Assembly (NCBI RefSeq): GCF_007748175.1
Contig: NZ_CP037422.1
Span: forward strand, 6,092,334 to 6,156,333
From: Gimesia aquarii
GTDB lineage: Bacteria; Planctomycetota; Planctomycetia; Planctomycetales; Planctomycetaceae
Direction of reading: 5' to 3'
Length of the DNA: 64,000 bases
The translations under genes and the position numbers were made by a program. Below are positions 46,249 to 55,900 of the stretch, in pieces. The notes beneath the pieces were generated by a model. The model saw only the letters and a program-made list of their open reading frames with translations. It had not been told where the DNA came from and ran no database searches. Numbering within the stretch: the stretch's first letter is position 1; every line of letters begins with the position of its first letter.

Positions 46249-46470
46249 CTATTGATCGTCTCGTTTTTTAAATAAAATATCCAACATCGCTAAAATTGAT
46301 GGAGCAAAGGCAACGCAAACAAAAGGTACCAGAAAAATTAAGGACCATTGAAAGAACCATTCGTCTGCTAATAGGAAGCCTAGTAGTGTAAACCCTCCAC
46401 AAATTAAAAGTAATAAATTTACTGTCCACTTCCAAACCTTTACCGGATTAATTTGTTTTTTGATTTTCAT
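46249..46470 (-). CDS. Small two-TM membrane protein (paralogue of 44,604-44,822)
   Basis: Protein of 73 residues. Its first 17 residues, leader and palindrome are shared with 44,604-44,822 (DNA repeat 44,773-44,886 versus 46,421-46,534), after which the sequences diverge to LLLLICGGFTLLGFLL and IFLVPFVCVAFAPSILAML. GAGGG precedes the ATG. Function unknown. Confidence 0.6.
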   Translation of the reverse strand: MKIKKQINPVKVWKWTVNLLLLICGGFTLLGFLLADEWFFQWSLIFLVPFVCVAFAPSILAMLDILFKKRDDQ

Positions 46471-46552
46471 CTAGTCATTCCCTCTTACGGAAATGTAAGG
46501 GTCAGGTCGATTTAAAATGATTCCTGACCCCTTAATACCCTTCTAAGTTCAA

Positions 46553-46747
46553 TTAATCAAAAAATATAAATAAGGCAGCGATCACAGAAAACGGAAAACC
46601 GATCCACCCAGCTTGTCGTAACCAAAAAGAAGATGGTGGTGAAAACTTATGTCTCCTAGAGAGAAGCCAAGCCAAGAAAACACATATAATGTTCCAAGCT
46701 ATTCCACCAGCAACGAGAAGCAATGGAAATGAAAAAGGATTATTCAT
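46553..46747 (-). CDS. Small membrane protein
   Basis: Start at MNNPFSFPLLLV, with GAGG upstream; earlier ATGs would read into the remnant of another gene. 64 residues, two hydrophobic segments separated by a basic loop (SRRHKFSPPSSFWLRQ). No family recognised. Confidence 0.5.
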   Translation of the reverse strand: MNNPFSFPLLLVAGGIAWNIICVFLAWLLSRRHKFSPPSSFWLRQAGWIGFPFSVIAALFIFFD

Positions 46748-46769
46748 CTGATTGTGCCTCATAATAAAT

Positions 46770-46839
46770 CCAACATCCACTTCCAGTGTTTTCTAAACTG
46801 AGTCTTACTTAGGGAATAAAAAACTGAGAAAAAAACAGC
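46770..46839 (-). pseudogene. Fragment resembling part of the 101-residue membrane-protein gene
   Basis: Aligns with 45,140-45,211 over about 70 bp with few differences, including the shared CCACTTCCAG and ACTGAGAAAAAAACAGC blocks. No start or stop of its own; a remnant of an extra copy of the gene. Confidence 0.75.
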
Positions 46840-46857
46840 TTACAATAATGGGGATCT

Positions 46858-47565
46858 TTACTTGATATCTGATTGTTCTTTAAGCAGTTTTTGGATCTCA
46901 GGAAAATCCATTCGTTTTGCGATATCCAGGGGTGTTTCATTATTATTATCAAGAAGCGAATTATTTGCTCCACTATCCAATAAGAGTTCAACAAGCATCT
47001 CATTGTTATCCTCAACTGCAAAGTGTAATGGTGTTTTTCCCTGTTTATCTTGAGCATCAATTTCTATACCACGCTCAACAAGACCTTTCGTTGTTATAAA
47101 GTCCTTATAATCAACGGACATGTGAAGGGGAGACCGCCCTGTATCGGGAGATTTCAGATTTATATTGGCACCTTTTTCTACTAATAATTCGAAACACTCA
47201 ATGCTTCTTTTATTTGTAAGACCGCTTCCGGCAACAAGCCACATTATGGGGGTCTTGGATTCAGCTTCATCTAGACGGTTTGGATCTTCTCCTTTATTCA
47301 GCAAAAGTTTCAGAATGTGCTGATTTGCTTTTTCTGAAGCAGCGTGGATTGGAAATATTCCACCACATGGTTTATCAAACATACCTTGAGAAATTAATTT
47401 TTCTGCGTGTGGTGTATTTTCTAGTATGATAGATTTATACAATCCACAAGGATTCTCAGTCGCAGACCAAATAATTATCATCATGCACGCTTGTGCTGAT
47501 AAGAGTAAAATTACAAGTACTCCTGTCAGGATAAACAATATTTTAATCAACCGTGATTGTTTCAC
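46858..47565 (-). CDS. Membrane-anchored ankyrin-repeat protein
   Basis: Protein of 235 residues. A hydrophobic N-terminal anchor or signal (about 9-34) is followed by four or five ankyrin repeats, seen in IFPIHAASEKANQHILKLLLNKG, IECFELLVEKGANINLKS, GRSPLHMSVDYKD, GKTPLHFAVEDNNEMLVELLLDSGAN and NETPLDIAKRMDFPEIQKLL. Ankyrin proteins are frequent immunity genes beside polymorphic toxins, and also occur as general binding proteins. It probably faces the outside of the cytoplasmic membrane. Palindrome 72 bp upstream. Confidence 0.82.
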   Translation of the reverse strand: MKQSRLIKILFILTGVLVILLLSAQACMMIIIWSATENPCGLYKSIILENTPHAEKLISQGMFDKPCGGIFPIHAASEKANQHILKLLLNKGEDPNRLDEAESKTPIMWLVAGSGLTNKRSIECFELLVEKGANINLKSPDTGRSPLHMSVDYKDFITTKGLVERGIEIDAQDKQGKTPLHFAVEDNNEMLVELLLDSGANNSLLDNNNETPLDIAKRMDFPEIQKLLKEQSDIK

Positions 47566-47649
47566 CTGTGAGCCTCAAATACGTCTCGTTAGTCAGTCTG
47601 ATTTGAGATCATTTCTAAATCAAAGGGGATATTTATAGGGTCAGGTCTA

Positions 47650-47724
47650 TTAAAAATGAGTCCTGACCCTTTTTTCCCTTTTAAGACAACCATGTATATC
47701 ACCAATTGCGAGTAAGCGTCCCAT
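47650..47724 (-). pseudogene. 5' fragment of the PPP-type phosphatase gene ending in a palindrome
   Basis: The ATG and next 13 codons (MGRLLAIGDIHGCL) copy the start of the phosphatase at 48,456-49,136; DNA 47,682-47,726 matches 49,094-49,138 with one or two differences. The frame then runs into the palindrome at 47,637-47,671 and stops at its TAA after 24 codons. Not expected to be functional. Confidence 0.85.
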
Positions 47725-47913
47725 ATAATTGAGTTAACCCCCTCTTGGCTTGATCATATAGTTAAAAAATATTGCTCGTTTAGCGACAAGTAACTTTTTA
47801 AAAAACTAATTATTCTGGGCTAGGGGGGGATATTTAAGGTGTCAGGTTTATTAAAAATGAGCCCTGACACCTTAACTCCTTCCCCTAAAATGAGGCGTCC
47901 TGTTTTATAGATT

Positions 47914-48204
47914 TTACCCTTTCTTATCGTCTCCTGAGCGTCTCCAAAAGTACAACATCCAACACCAAGCTGTATGAACGAAGCCGAAGAAACAACCATA
48001 ATCTACAAGAAAACCAATCCACCACAAACGGGACAGAGATTCATAAGGCAGGAGCCACAGTCCGAAGGAAACCAAAGCACCGCCAACAATGGGTACCCAT
48101 GATGGTGCCTCATCCTTTACAACCCAGATTCTCCATGCCACTAACCAGTTCATTGCTACTATCCAGCATCCTGCGAAAATCATAATAACACCGATAATAT
48201 TCAT
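47914..48204 (-). CDS. Small membrane protein, three TM segments
   Basis: Protein of 96 residues rich in Trp (IVAMNWLVAWRIWVV, VPIVGGALVSFGLWLLPY, IGFLVDYGCFFGFVHTAWCWMLYFWRR). No family recognised. A degenerate palindrome lies 27 bp upstream of the ATG. Position in the array suggests the same class as its neighbours. Confidence 0.6.
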   Translation of the reverse strand: MNIIGVIMIFAGCWIVAMNWLVAWRIWVVKDEAPSWVPIVGGALVSFGLWLLPYESLSRLWWIGFLVDYGCFFGFVHTAWCWMLYFWRRSGDDKKG

Positions 48205-48229
48205 TCGTGGTCTCTCAACTTGGGGATAT

Positions 48230-48334
48230 TTAAGGGGTCAGGTCTTTTAAAATGAGCCCTTTTTTTCCCGCGGTCAGCATGACGATATCACCGGGACTCA
48301 ATGTGTTTTTAAAGATGAACTTCCGTGGTTCCAT
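48230..48334 (-). pseudogene. 5' fragment of the GT9 gene ending in a palindrome
   Basis: Part of the 170-bp repeat. The first 22 codons (MEPRKFIFKNTL...MLTA) match the GT9 gene, then the frame enters the degenerate palindrome at 48,231-48,266 and stops at a TAA at its end, giving 34 residues. Confidence 0.88.
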
Positions 48335-48438
48335 ATACAGGCCAATCCTTTGGCTGAAAAATTTTTTTTGTAAAATTATGAGTCACTTAACAATTGCTAG
48401 ATTAAATTAGGTGGCAGGTCTATTGGAAATGAGTCCTG
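48268..48438 (+). repeat. 170-bp direct repeat, copy 2
   Basis: Copy of 44,403-44,572 with a few substitutions and one indel. It carries the GT9 start fragment, leader and a palindrome. See copy 1. Confidence 0.92.
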
Positions 48439-48455
48439 ACTCTTTTGTGTGTAAG

Positions 48456-49136
48456 TTATTCCGTGGAACTTATATCAAGAATTCGATAATCACCTGCTTC
48501 ATTTGTCTGATGTGCGAGTTCAGCTTTTACGTCTAAACAGGTGAGCCATCCATTCTCGCAGGTGTTTGTGTCGATACAAATAGAATGTTTAAGATTTGAG
48601 GGAACCCCAGATTCTTGTAAAGTGTGACCACAAATCACTCGCTTTCCAGATATGTGAGGGCTTGCTTTTGAAAATGTGAGCCAACGAAATGAAGTGGAAT
48701 CCTGCCCATGAACTGGTTTGTCAGGTTCTATCATTCCATGAACGAAAATTTCCTCGTCTGTCTCAAAATAATCCTGAAAGCTTTCAATAAATTTCCAATG
48801 ATTTTCAGGTACATTTTTAATATCTACAGTTTGATGGAGAGGATCGTATGAACGAAGTACTTCTTCGCCACCAAAATAAATCCAGCTACCACATGCGATA
48901 GAGGATGTTTTTGCTTCAAGCATAAATTCTTCGTGATTCCCCATCAAAAATACCATTTTGAGTTCTTCATTTAATTCAATAAGAAAATCAAGACATCCTT
49001 TACTCTCTGGTCCTCTGGCAATGATGTCGCCTAATACGATAACGAGATCTTCATGAGTTGGTCGTACTTTTTCGATCAATAGTTTGAGTGAAATAAGACA
49101 ACCATGTATATCACCAATTGCGAGTAAACGTCCCAT
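48456..49136 (-). CDS. PPP-family metallophosphatase
   Basis: Protein of 226 residues with motifs AIGDIHGCLISL, VIVLGDIIARGPESKG, MVFLMGNHEEFML and RVICGHTLQESG: the metal ligands of the PPP/Calcineurin-like phosphatase fold, of the PrpA/PrpB or ApaH-related type. It could dephosphorylate proteins or small nucleotides. A degenerate palindrome is 20 bp upstream, and a copy of its first 14 codons lies at 47,650-47,724. It may originally have been directly upstream of the GT9 gene, before the array was inserted. Confidence 0.85.
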   Translation of the reverse strand: MGRLLAIGDIHGCLISLKLLIEKVRPTHEDLVIVLGDIIARGPESKGCLDFLIELNEELKMVFLMGNHEEFMLEAKTSSIACGSWIYFGGEEVLRSYDPLHQTVDIKNVPENHWKFIESFQDYFETDEEIFVHGMIEPDKPVHGQDSTSFRWLTFSKASPHISGKRVICGHTLQESGVPSNLKHSICIDTNTCENGWLTCLDVKAELAHQTNEAGDYRILDISSTE

Positions 49137-49201
49137 ATTTAGTTAGAGATGTAATAAAGGCGGTTCGAAAGATTTGAGCCTTGACCCTTTTTATGTCCCC
49201 T

Positions 49202-49885
49202 TTAGCTTTCTTGTTTCTCATCTTCTACCAAACTTGTTTGTAGTGTTTGGCATAAAGCAGGAGCTAAAACATCAAAACCAAGATTCACATAGCTGTAGTC
49301 GTCAATAAATTTATAGAGTTGGACAGTATCCATATATTTTGCCTCTCTCCCTTTTGTGTCAATTTCTAGTATATTTTTTGAGAATGGTGCCCTGATGATT
49401 GTCACTTGGCTTTTGGGAAAAGAATCTAATTCAAATTCGCCTAACTGTTCTGAAATTATATAAAACCATTCATTTTCTTGGGTTCTTATCAAATAGCCAT
49501 ATATGGGCTCGTCTTCTTCAATTGTCCAATACTGGATAATGTTGGTGATCGTATTTTTTTCTGCATAAGATTTTGCAAATTCCTTTTCATACAATTCTTT
49601 TTCTTTCAACCAACTCCTGTGCTTATCGCTACGATTTTTAAGTATCTTCTTAAGTCCAAATACCATTGCTACACTGATACTAACGATCGCTATTGCTCTA
49701 TTAATCATAACATTGTTATTAACTTCCAGTAGGCGAAAAAGTATTGCCACGGGCATGATCAGTACTAGACCAACAATAGGTAATCCTATGAGCCAAATAA
49801 CGAGATCCATAAAAAAGTTGTCATTGCGAAACTTTCCGTATGGCCATTCCCTAAAATGATAATTAATATTTGAAGTTTCAATCAT
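49202..49885 (-). CDS. Membrane protein next to RHS gene, candidate immunity protein
   Basis: Protein of 227 residues. Two transmembrane segments (about 26-50 and 60-78) are followed by about 145 cytoplasmic residues with no known family (WTIEEDEPIYGYLIRTQENEWFYIISEQLGEF). It starts 24 bp after the RHS stop on the same strand, the usual place for the cognate immunity gene. GAAAGG precedes the ATG. Role inferred from position only. Confidence 0.55.
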   Translation of the reverse strand: MIETSNINYHFREWPYGKFRNDNFFMDLVIWLIGLPIVGLVLIMPVAILFRLLEVNNNVMINRAIAIVSISVAMVFGLKKILKNRSDKHRSWLKEKELYEKEFAKSYAEKNTITNIIQYWTIEEDEPIYGYLIRTQENEWFYIISEQLGEFELDSFPKSQVTIIRAPFSKNILEIDTKGREAKYMDTVQLYKFIDDYSYVNLGFDVLAPALCQTLQTSLVEDEKQES

Positions 49886-49909
49886 GATACTTGTATTTGC
49901 CTTTCGAGA

Positions 49910-52900
49910 TTATCTTTTGCAATCATAACTTCCATTTTCTCTTTGACGATCATTTGATAATTCATCAAACAAATCTTGAATTTCATCTTGTTCAGAATCT
50001 GTAAATTGGTGCCGTAATTCTCTTGCTAAAATTCGAGACGGTATTGTAGCACCACTTTGTAGCCACAATTTGTTAATGATTGATTTTTCTAATGTATTAA
50101 GCCATTTATGTTTTGCTAAATGATCTTTTACACTTAATTGCTTGAAATTTTTTAGATTATTTTTTAAGTAATCAGGAAGGCCTCCTGTTGGGAATCGTGT
50201 GCTATGATCTCCTTTAGAACCCTTGCCCTTTTTATGACCAAATAAAGGATTTTGATGATGAGTTTCGCCGCCCGATACTCCTTTTTTCTCTCTAAACTTC
50301 TTCTTAAATTTTGCTGATTTTTGATGGATTATATCTTTTCCTAAAGATTCAACGGCCTGACTAGTACCTTTTGCTTGAGCTTTCTTGGCTGCCTTAGTTG
50401 TTCCTTTTTGAATTGCTTCACTGCCAATTTTTTGAGCGGATTTTTTAGCTGCTACTTTTAAGCTAGCTCCACCTAATGTAACTCCAATTTCAAAAGAAGT
50501 TTCTACCCACTCTCCTGCTAGGTATGCTGTGCTAGAAGTTTTTATTCCATCATTCCCTGAATAAGTCCATCTAATACCATATGTTAATCCAAAGGTCAGT
50601 GAATCACCTACTCCGGCTGCAAAATTTGCGGATGTATCAAGCCAGTCGCTTCCCTGTGAATCAATAAATCTGATTGGATTATTTCCAGAATATAAATAGA
50701 GGTCCATACTGTCAAAGTATCCAAGCGGATCTCTTTGAATCCAAACTCCGAGGACAGAATGGTACACACGGTTACGAACGTGAAGCAGCTCTGTTGCTGT
50801 TTCCCACCGATAGCCTGAAGAAAGAGTTTCCCAGTCGAAACTGGAGCTACTGCGAGAACCAAAGCTGGGAGTCAAAAACGTGGGACTGCCGTAACTGTCG
50901 TATGCATAGCGTTCCTGAATATCACCGTTCTCATCACAGATCGCCGTCACATTCCAGTTGCCATCTTGTAATGCGTAGAGGCGTTCATCTAAAGTACCAT
51001 TACCGGTTGTGTCTCTGTCTCGAAGTACCAGATCATCAATATAGCGCAGTCCCCAGACGAGCTGACGTTCGGGGCTGGTTTCGCTGTCGACCCGTTCTTC
51101 AACGACCTGCCAGGAATCAGTGTAATAGAGATGTCGGGTTTCACTCAAACTACCACTGGTATACGATTTTTGAATGATCCGATAATTGCGTCCGTCGTAT
51201 TCATATTCTGAAACGGTATTGCTACCCTCTGTGATTTTCACCAGGCGATTCCAGGCATCATAGGTCGCGCTGAAACTGGTTGTCGGGTCAACGGGTTGAG
51301 GGATCGTCGTCATATTGCCCGCTTTACTGTAAGCGGGAGTAAGCCAACTGGAGCCAGCCGTCTCAGTAATGTCTGTGATTTCGTTGACTTTATTACTGGT
51401 GCGGGCTTGTTGCAGATCCCAGGTTCCGTTGCCAGTATCGTCCTGTTGGAAACCTTTCCAGTTTCCGGTTTCGTCGAGTGACCAGGATTGGGCAAATTTC
51501 AACGTATCGATTCCCGTTTTTTGCGCATTCAGCGCACCGCGTTCTGTTTCTTTTAAACGCTGGAGGCCATCATAGGTATAAGCTTCATCAAAGCTATTGG
51601 TGGTGTCCAGGGGATTGTCACGATAGGTACGATTGGATGCGCGATTGTAGCCATACTGGATGTTGGCTTTATCTGCGGTTGCACCATAATCATACCAGAG
51701 CGAGTCTTTAATCCGTCCGAAGCGATCCAGACCACGATAAATATCTCCGGTATCCGGATCATTGCCTCCCGCTGTGCCAACCAGCGTAAATCTGACCTCC
51801 GGTTCAGAATCGTCGGCAATGACTGGGCTCCCCAAACCAAGGTAGGAATATTCAGCCAGATGCGTGGCGCTGAGATCATCATCCACGATAGCTGCCACAC
51901 GGCTGGCGGCATCATTCATGCTGCTGGCAGAACCGTAGTTGAACGTTAAAACGCGTCCGTCAGGATAGGTGAGGCTATTGGGACGAATTGTGTTGGCACT
52001 GCCATTTGCAAAACCGTATTGAACTTTGGGGCTGGTGCTCACATTCACCCCTCCTGTATGTGACTGATAACCGGTAATAGCCTGCTCAAAGTTATTATAG
52101 GCAAATTGAACCTCGTTGACTATCGTTCCCTGGCCGACATTTGCGTTATCATAGCTGGTGATTTCCGTGTTGAGCCCACGTGAGTCATAAGCCAGTCCAA
52201 TACGACGTACTGCGCCATCCACGCTAGTCCCTAAAGTGGTGACTCGATCCTGAGCAGTTCTCCCCAGTTTGTCATAGTCGATTTCATGAATCGTACCTAG
52301 CTGATCGGTCTGTTTGATTTGCTGCCCCTGTCTGTTGTAGGAGTAGGTGACGACATCGGTACCGTCAACTGAATCAGGATAGGTTTCTTTTTGCAACAAC
52401 GTACTACTGGCGATTTCTGAATCAATTAATGTCGTTCCATAGGTATAAGTAGTGACCTGATTCCCCGTCACCGAGTTTTCAGCAGTTAGAGTGGCGATGG
52501 AGCCATCGGGTGTATATGTCGTGAGAGTGGTACGATTGGTGTCATCTGAAGGGTTGGTTCCCGACGAACTACTAGAGCTGGAAGAAACAGTTGCCTGATA
52601 ATTTTCAATCACTTTGACAGTACGTCCGGCAGCATCATATTCATTGCGTGTTTCCATTCCATCAGGGCCAATGAGTTGATTAACGCGTCCTGCCGAATCA
52701 AAGGCCGTTGTTGTGATCAGCACTGTATCACTGCGAGTGGGGATCGTAGCGGAGCGTGACAGGGCTGTTCCCCCATTGGTGCCATAATCAGCGGTGGCTA
52801 CAAGTCGTCCGATGGCGTCCGGATAATTTGCCAAATAGCTCACGCGTGCTTTGGGTGCGATACTGGGGTTTTGTAGCGCTCCCGTCTGGCTGGCAGGGGC

Positions 52901-55900
52901 ATCGTGATATCGCATTCGCGTGGTGCTCTCGATCACATTATTTGCATCATCATAATCCGTTTCCGTTTGTTCCAGGATTGTATCACCCATGACTGTTCCT
53001 GCTTCGGCATAGCTGGTTTCATCCAGGTCGTAACCCGTATAAGTGGCAGTTTGTCGTCCAAGGCCATCATATTCAAATTTGGTAAACAGATCAGAGCCGG
53101 CAGGAAGTTGTTTCAGTACCTTGCCTGTTGCATCATACCAGGTATTGTCGACCAGACTGTTTCCCACTGTTCCCGTTGTTGGGTCGACGGCATATGTAAT
53201 GGACTGATAGATGCGTCCCAGGTCATCAAATTTATTTTCGGAGCGTGCCAGCAAATTAGACAGGGCCGATGCATTGTACCGCTCGACTTTAATTTCACGG
53301 TCTAGATTGTCATAGTACTGTCTTTGATAAAAGCCTATCTCGCCTTTGGTATCAAAGAGACGATCACGCCAGTCATAATAGAATAAGGTAACTCGCGTGT
53401 CTGACGAGGCGGCGTATAAGGTCTGTTTCGTGAGATTGTTGTCTCCTCCATCAGCACCGTCGTCATATTCATTCTGGGAAATAATGACCATATTATTGCC
53501 AACAGCGCCACCACCTGTAGGATCTTGTTGCGTGGCTCCCGTATCATCGGTGCCCACAAAAACCTGTTCGGGATTATTCCGGACATCAAATACGGTAAAG
53601 GAAATCGTGCCTCCTGGTGATGTGGACCGATTTTGACGTTGCATATTGTCATAACCGTAGTTGGACTGGTCATAGTTTGTTCCTGAGGAGCCTGTACCTG
53701 AAGTAGGAATGGAATGATAGACACGATCGGACTCAAGTAAGCAGCAACCCGTGTATTGGCGAGTGATCCAGCTTACATAAGAAGATTGTGAGAAGGAATC
53801 GGTGGGCAGTAGTTTTCCACTTGTCGAACTGCGAGTCGCTTGAATTCTCTCGAGTGGGTTGCCGTATTTATCAACCTTCGTAATCGTAACTGGATTAATC
53901 AAAGTGTATTGATAGTTGTTTGAGGGGCCTGACTGATAGCCGTTTGCCTGCCAGACCTCGTCTTCGCTCGCATTGGTCTTGTAAACATACCAGGTTGCCG
54001 TACGAATGGTGGTTGCCTGACCATTGAGGTCGATTGTGTGTTCGGGCTGCAATGTCTGAGTTACTCGTCCTTCGTCGTCGATTTCGTAATCGGTGATCAG
54101 GTTTTTTCCGCCTCCCGAGGGGGTTACCCAGCCAGCAGGCTCGTCAGACTGTTGAGTGGTATCGACATCTTCGATCAGCTGAATTAATCCACCCGTTCTA
54201 TTGTCATAAGTCAACTTGTTGATGAAGCCGAGTTCATCTTTGACCCAGGTCAGATTGCCCTCTGTATCATAGACTTCCACTCTGGTATTAGCTGTGCCGG
54301 ACCCATTTTGTGAGACTGAAATAATCGGCAGAGTGATTGTCTTCTGGGCAATTTGCAAGGTTCCCGTATGAAACGTGTAGGAATAGCTGGTCGTGATTGT
54401 CGTGGATTGATTTGAGTCATCAGGATACGTGATTTCTTTTAAGGGTAGATAGATCGTATTTCCACCTGCTGAGTGAGATACATATTCAATTTTGGTAAGG
54501 TTAATAGGAGTTCCGTTTTGACCATGTTGAATTTTGGTAAAAGACGGATAACCATTCGCTGCACCAGTTCCCGTAGTGGAGTAGTATTCGAAAAGATGAA
54601 TGAGTCCCGAGTTATCATACAGGTACTGATATTTACCACCGGAATAGTTTAGTAAATCAGGATACTGTTCGCTATATCCCACGATTGCCGAGGGTTCTGC
54701 TTCCAGAATCACCCGCCCATTAGCATCATATTTTTTAAAGCGACACCACTCATCATTACCAGATTTCATAACTTCGAGCATCGTTTGGCCCACACCATTG
54801 AAATACAGAATATTCTGGCTGGAATCGGGCAGAGTCTGCACGGTTTTATTCACCCAGTAATTGGGATTAAAAGTAGAAACTCCCCCACTGGATGATGAGC
54901 TTATCGCAGAGTTTTCGCTGTAGCTGAACGTAAAGGTTAATGCGCCCCCTTTGTTCCGCTCCAGGACGACTCTCTGGGAGCTATCAAATTCGAAATAATT
55001 GTCGGCATATTGCGCGATCGTCGTATTTGGCGTTGTAAGCGGATCGATACTATCACTTACCATTTGCGCATAAGAACCGGGTAGAACGACATACTTGAGG
55101 CCGTGCTCAAAACCATTCGTTTCATTTAGCTTGTAATATCGATAGTATGTGGTTCCCTGATCAACCCAATTGATGTTAGCAGTGTCCCATTGACTAATCG
55201 TAACCGTCTTTAGGTCATTCAGAGATCCGTCATCAGAAGTGGAGTCGTAGTAGGTGTAATCAGCTTTTGAGATTGTCGTTAGATTTTCAGCTTCATCTTT
55301 AACTTGCAAAGTACACGTTTTGATGAGCCCCTTATGTGCACTTCCATTCTCTGTATCATATAGCAGATAATTAAAATATTGGGTGTAGGTTTCACTTCCG
55401 ACTGCAATGGATCGTTCGACACTAAAGTTTGATCCCGCTCTGACGACTGTGGTCTGATTTCCTCCTGGGCTAATTGAATATTCAAGTTTTCCATAGTTGC
55501 CGGGATCACTAAGTCCGTGGAATCTACTGCGAGTGCCATCAGTGGATAGGAGGAAAAATGTTTCCGTTGCATCATTATAAGAGAGAAACTCGAGGTTTCC
55601 GTTCAAAGTTGTAAACTGTCCCGTTTCGGGGTCTTCTTCAAAATAGACCACATTATTCATATTGCCCACCAGCGCATATTTGGTGGCAGTGACTTTGATG
55701 ATTTGGGGTAGATAAGTCAGGCACCAGTTATAGCCATTTCCCAGATTGACACTACGCTCTAACTGGTTGGAGTAATTTCTTTCATGCGCCCAATACTGTC
55801 CAAAACCACGACTGGCTACATCAACGGCTTGCAGCTGAATTTGACCATCGACGTAGCGGATGGGGTCTTCGGAAACATCACCACAGCCGGCGACTTCTAT

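Larger units (their letters stand above)
44543..49192 (+). repeat. Family of ~38-bp palindromes interspersed in the small-gene array (11 copies)
   Basis: Copies at 44,543-44,579; 44,849-44,886; 45,282-45,315; 45,727-45,766; 46,193-46,226; 46,496-46,534; 47,637-47,671; 47,835-47,874; 48,231-48,266; 48,408-48,444 and 49,156-49,192. Arms are AAGGGGTCAGG and CCTGACCCCTT with a 15- to 16-base centre resembling TCGATTAAAAATGAGT. All copies have the same orientation. The best, at 47,835, has a perfect 12-bp stem; copies at 45,282, 46,193, 48,231 and 49,156 are degenerate. Most sit 8 to 27 bp upstream of a minus-strand start codon. T runs follow the right arm, so they are not obvious terminators for the minus-strand genes. 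Confidence 0.9.

Noticed and set aside
46809-47060. 83-codon minus-strand frame overlapping the ankyrin gene
   Set aside because: Out of frame with the clear ankyrin repeats and ends in the remnant of another gene.
44543-49192. Integron attC sites or a CRISPR array
   Set aside because: The repeats are about 38 bp, separated by whole genes of unequal length, lack GTTRRRY cores, and no cas or intI gene is present.
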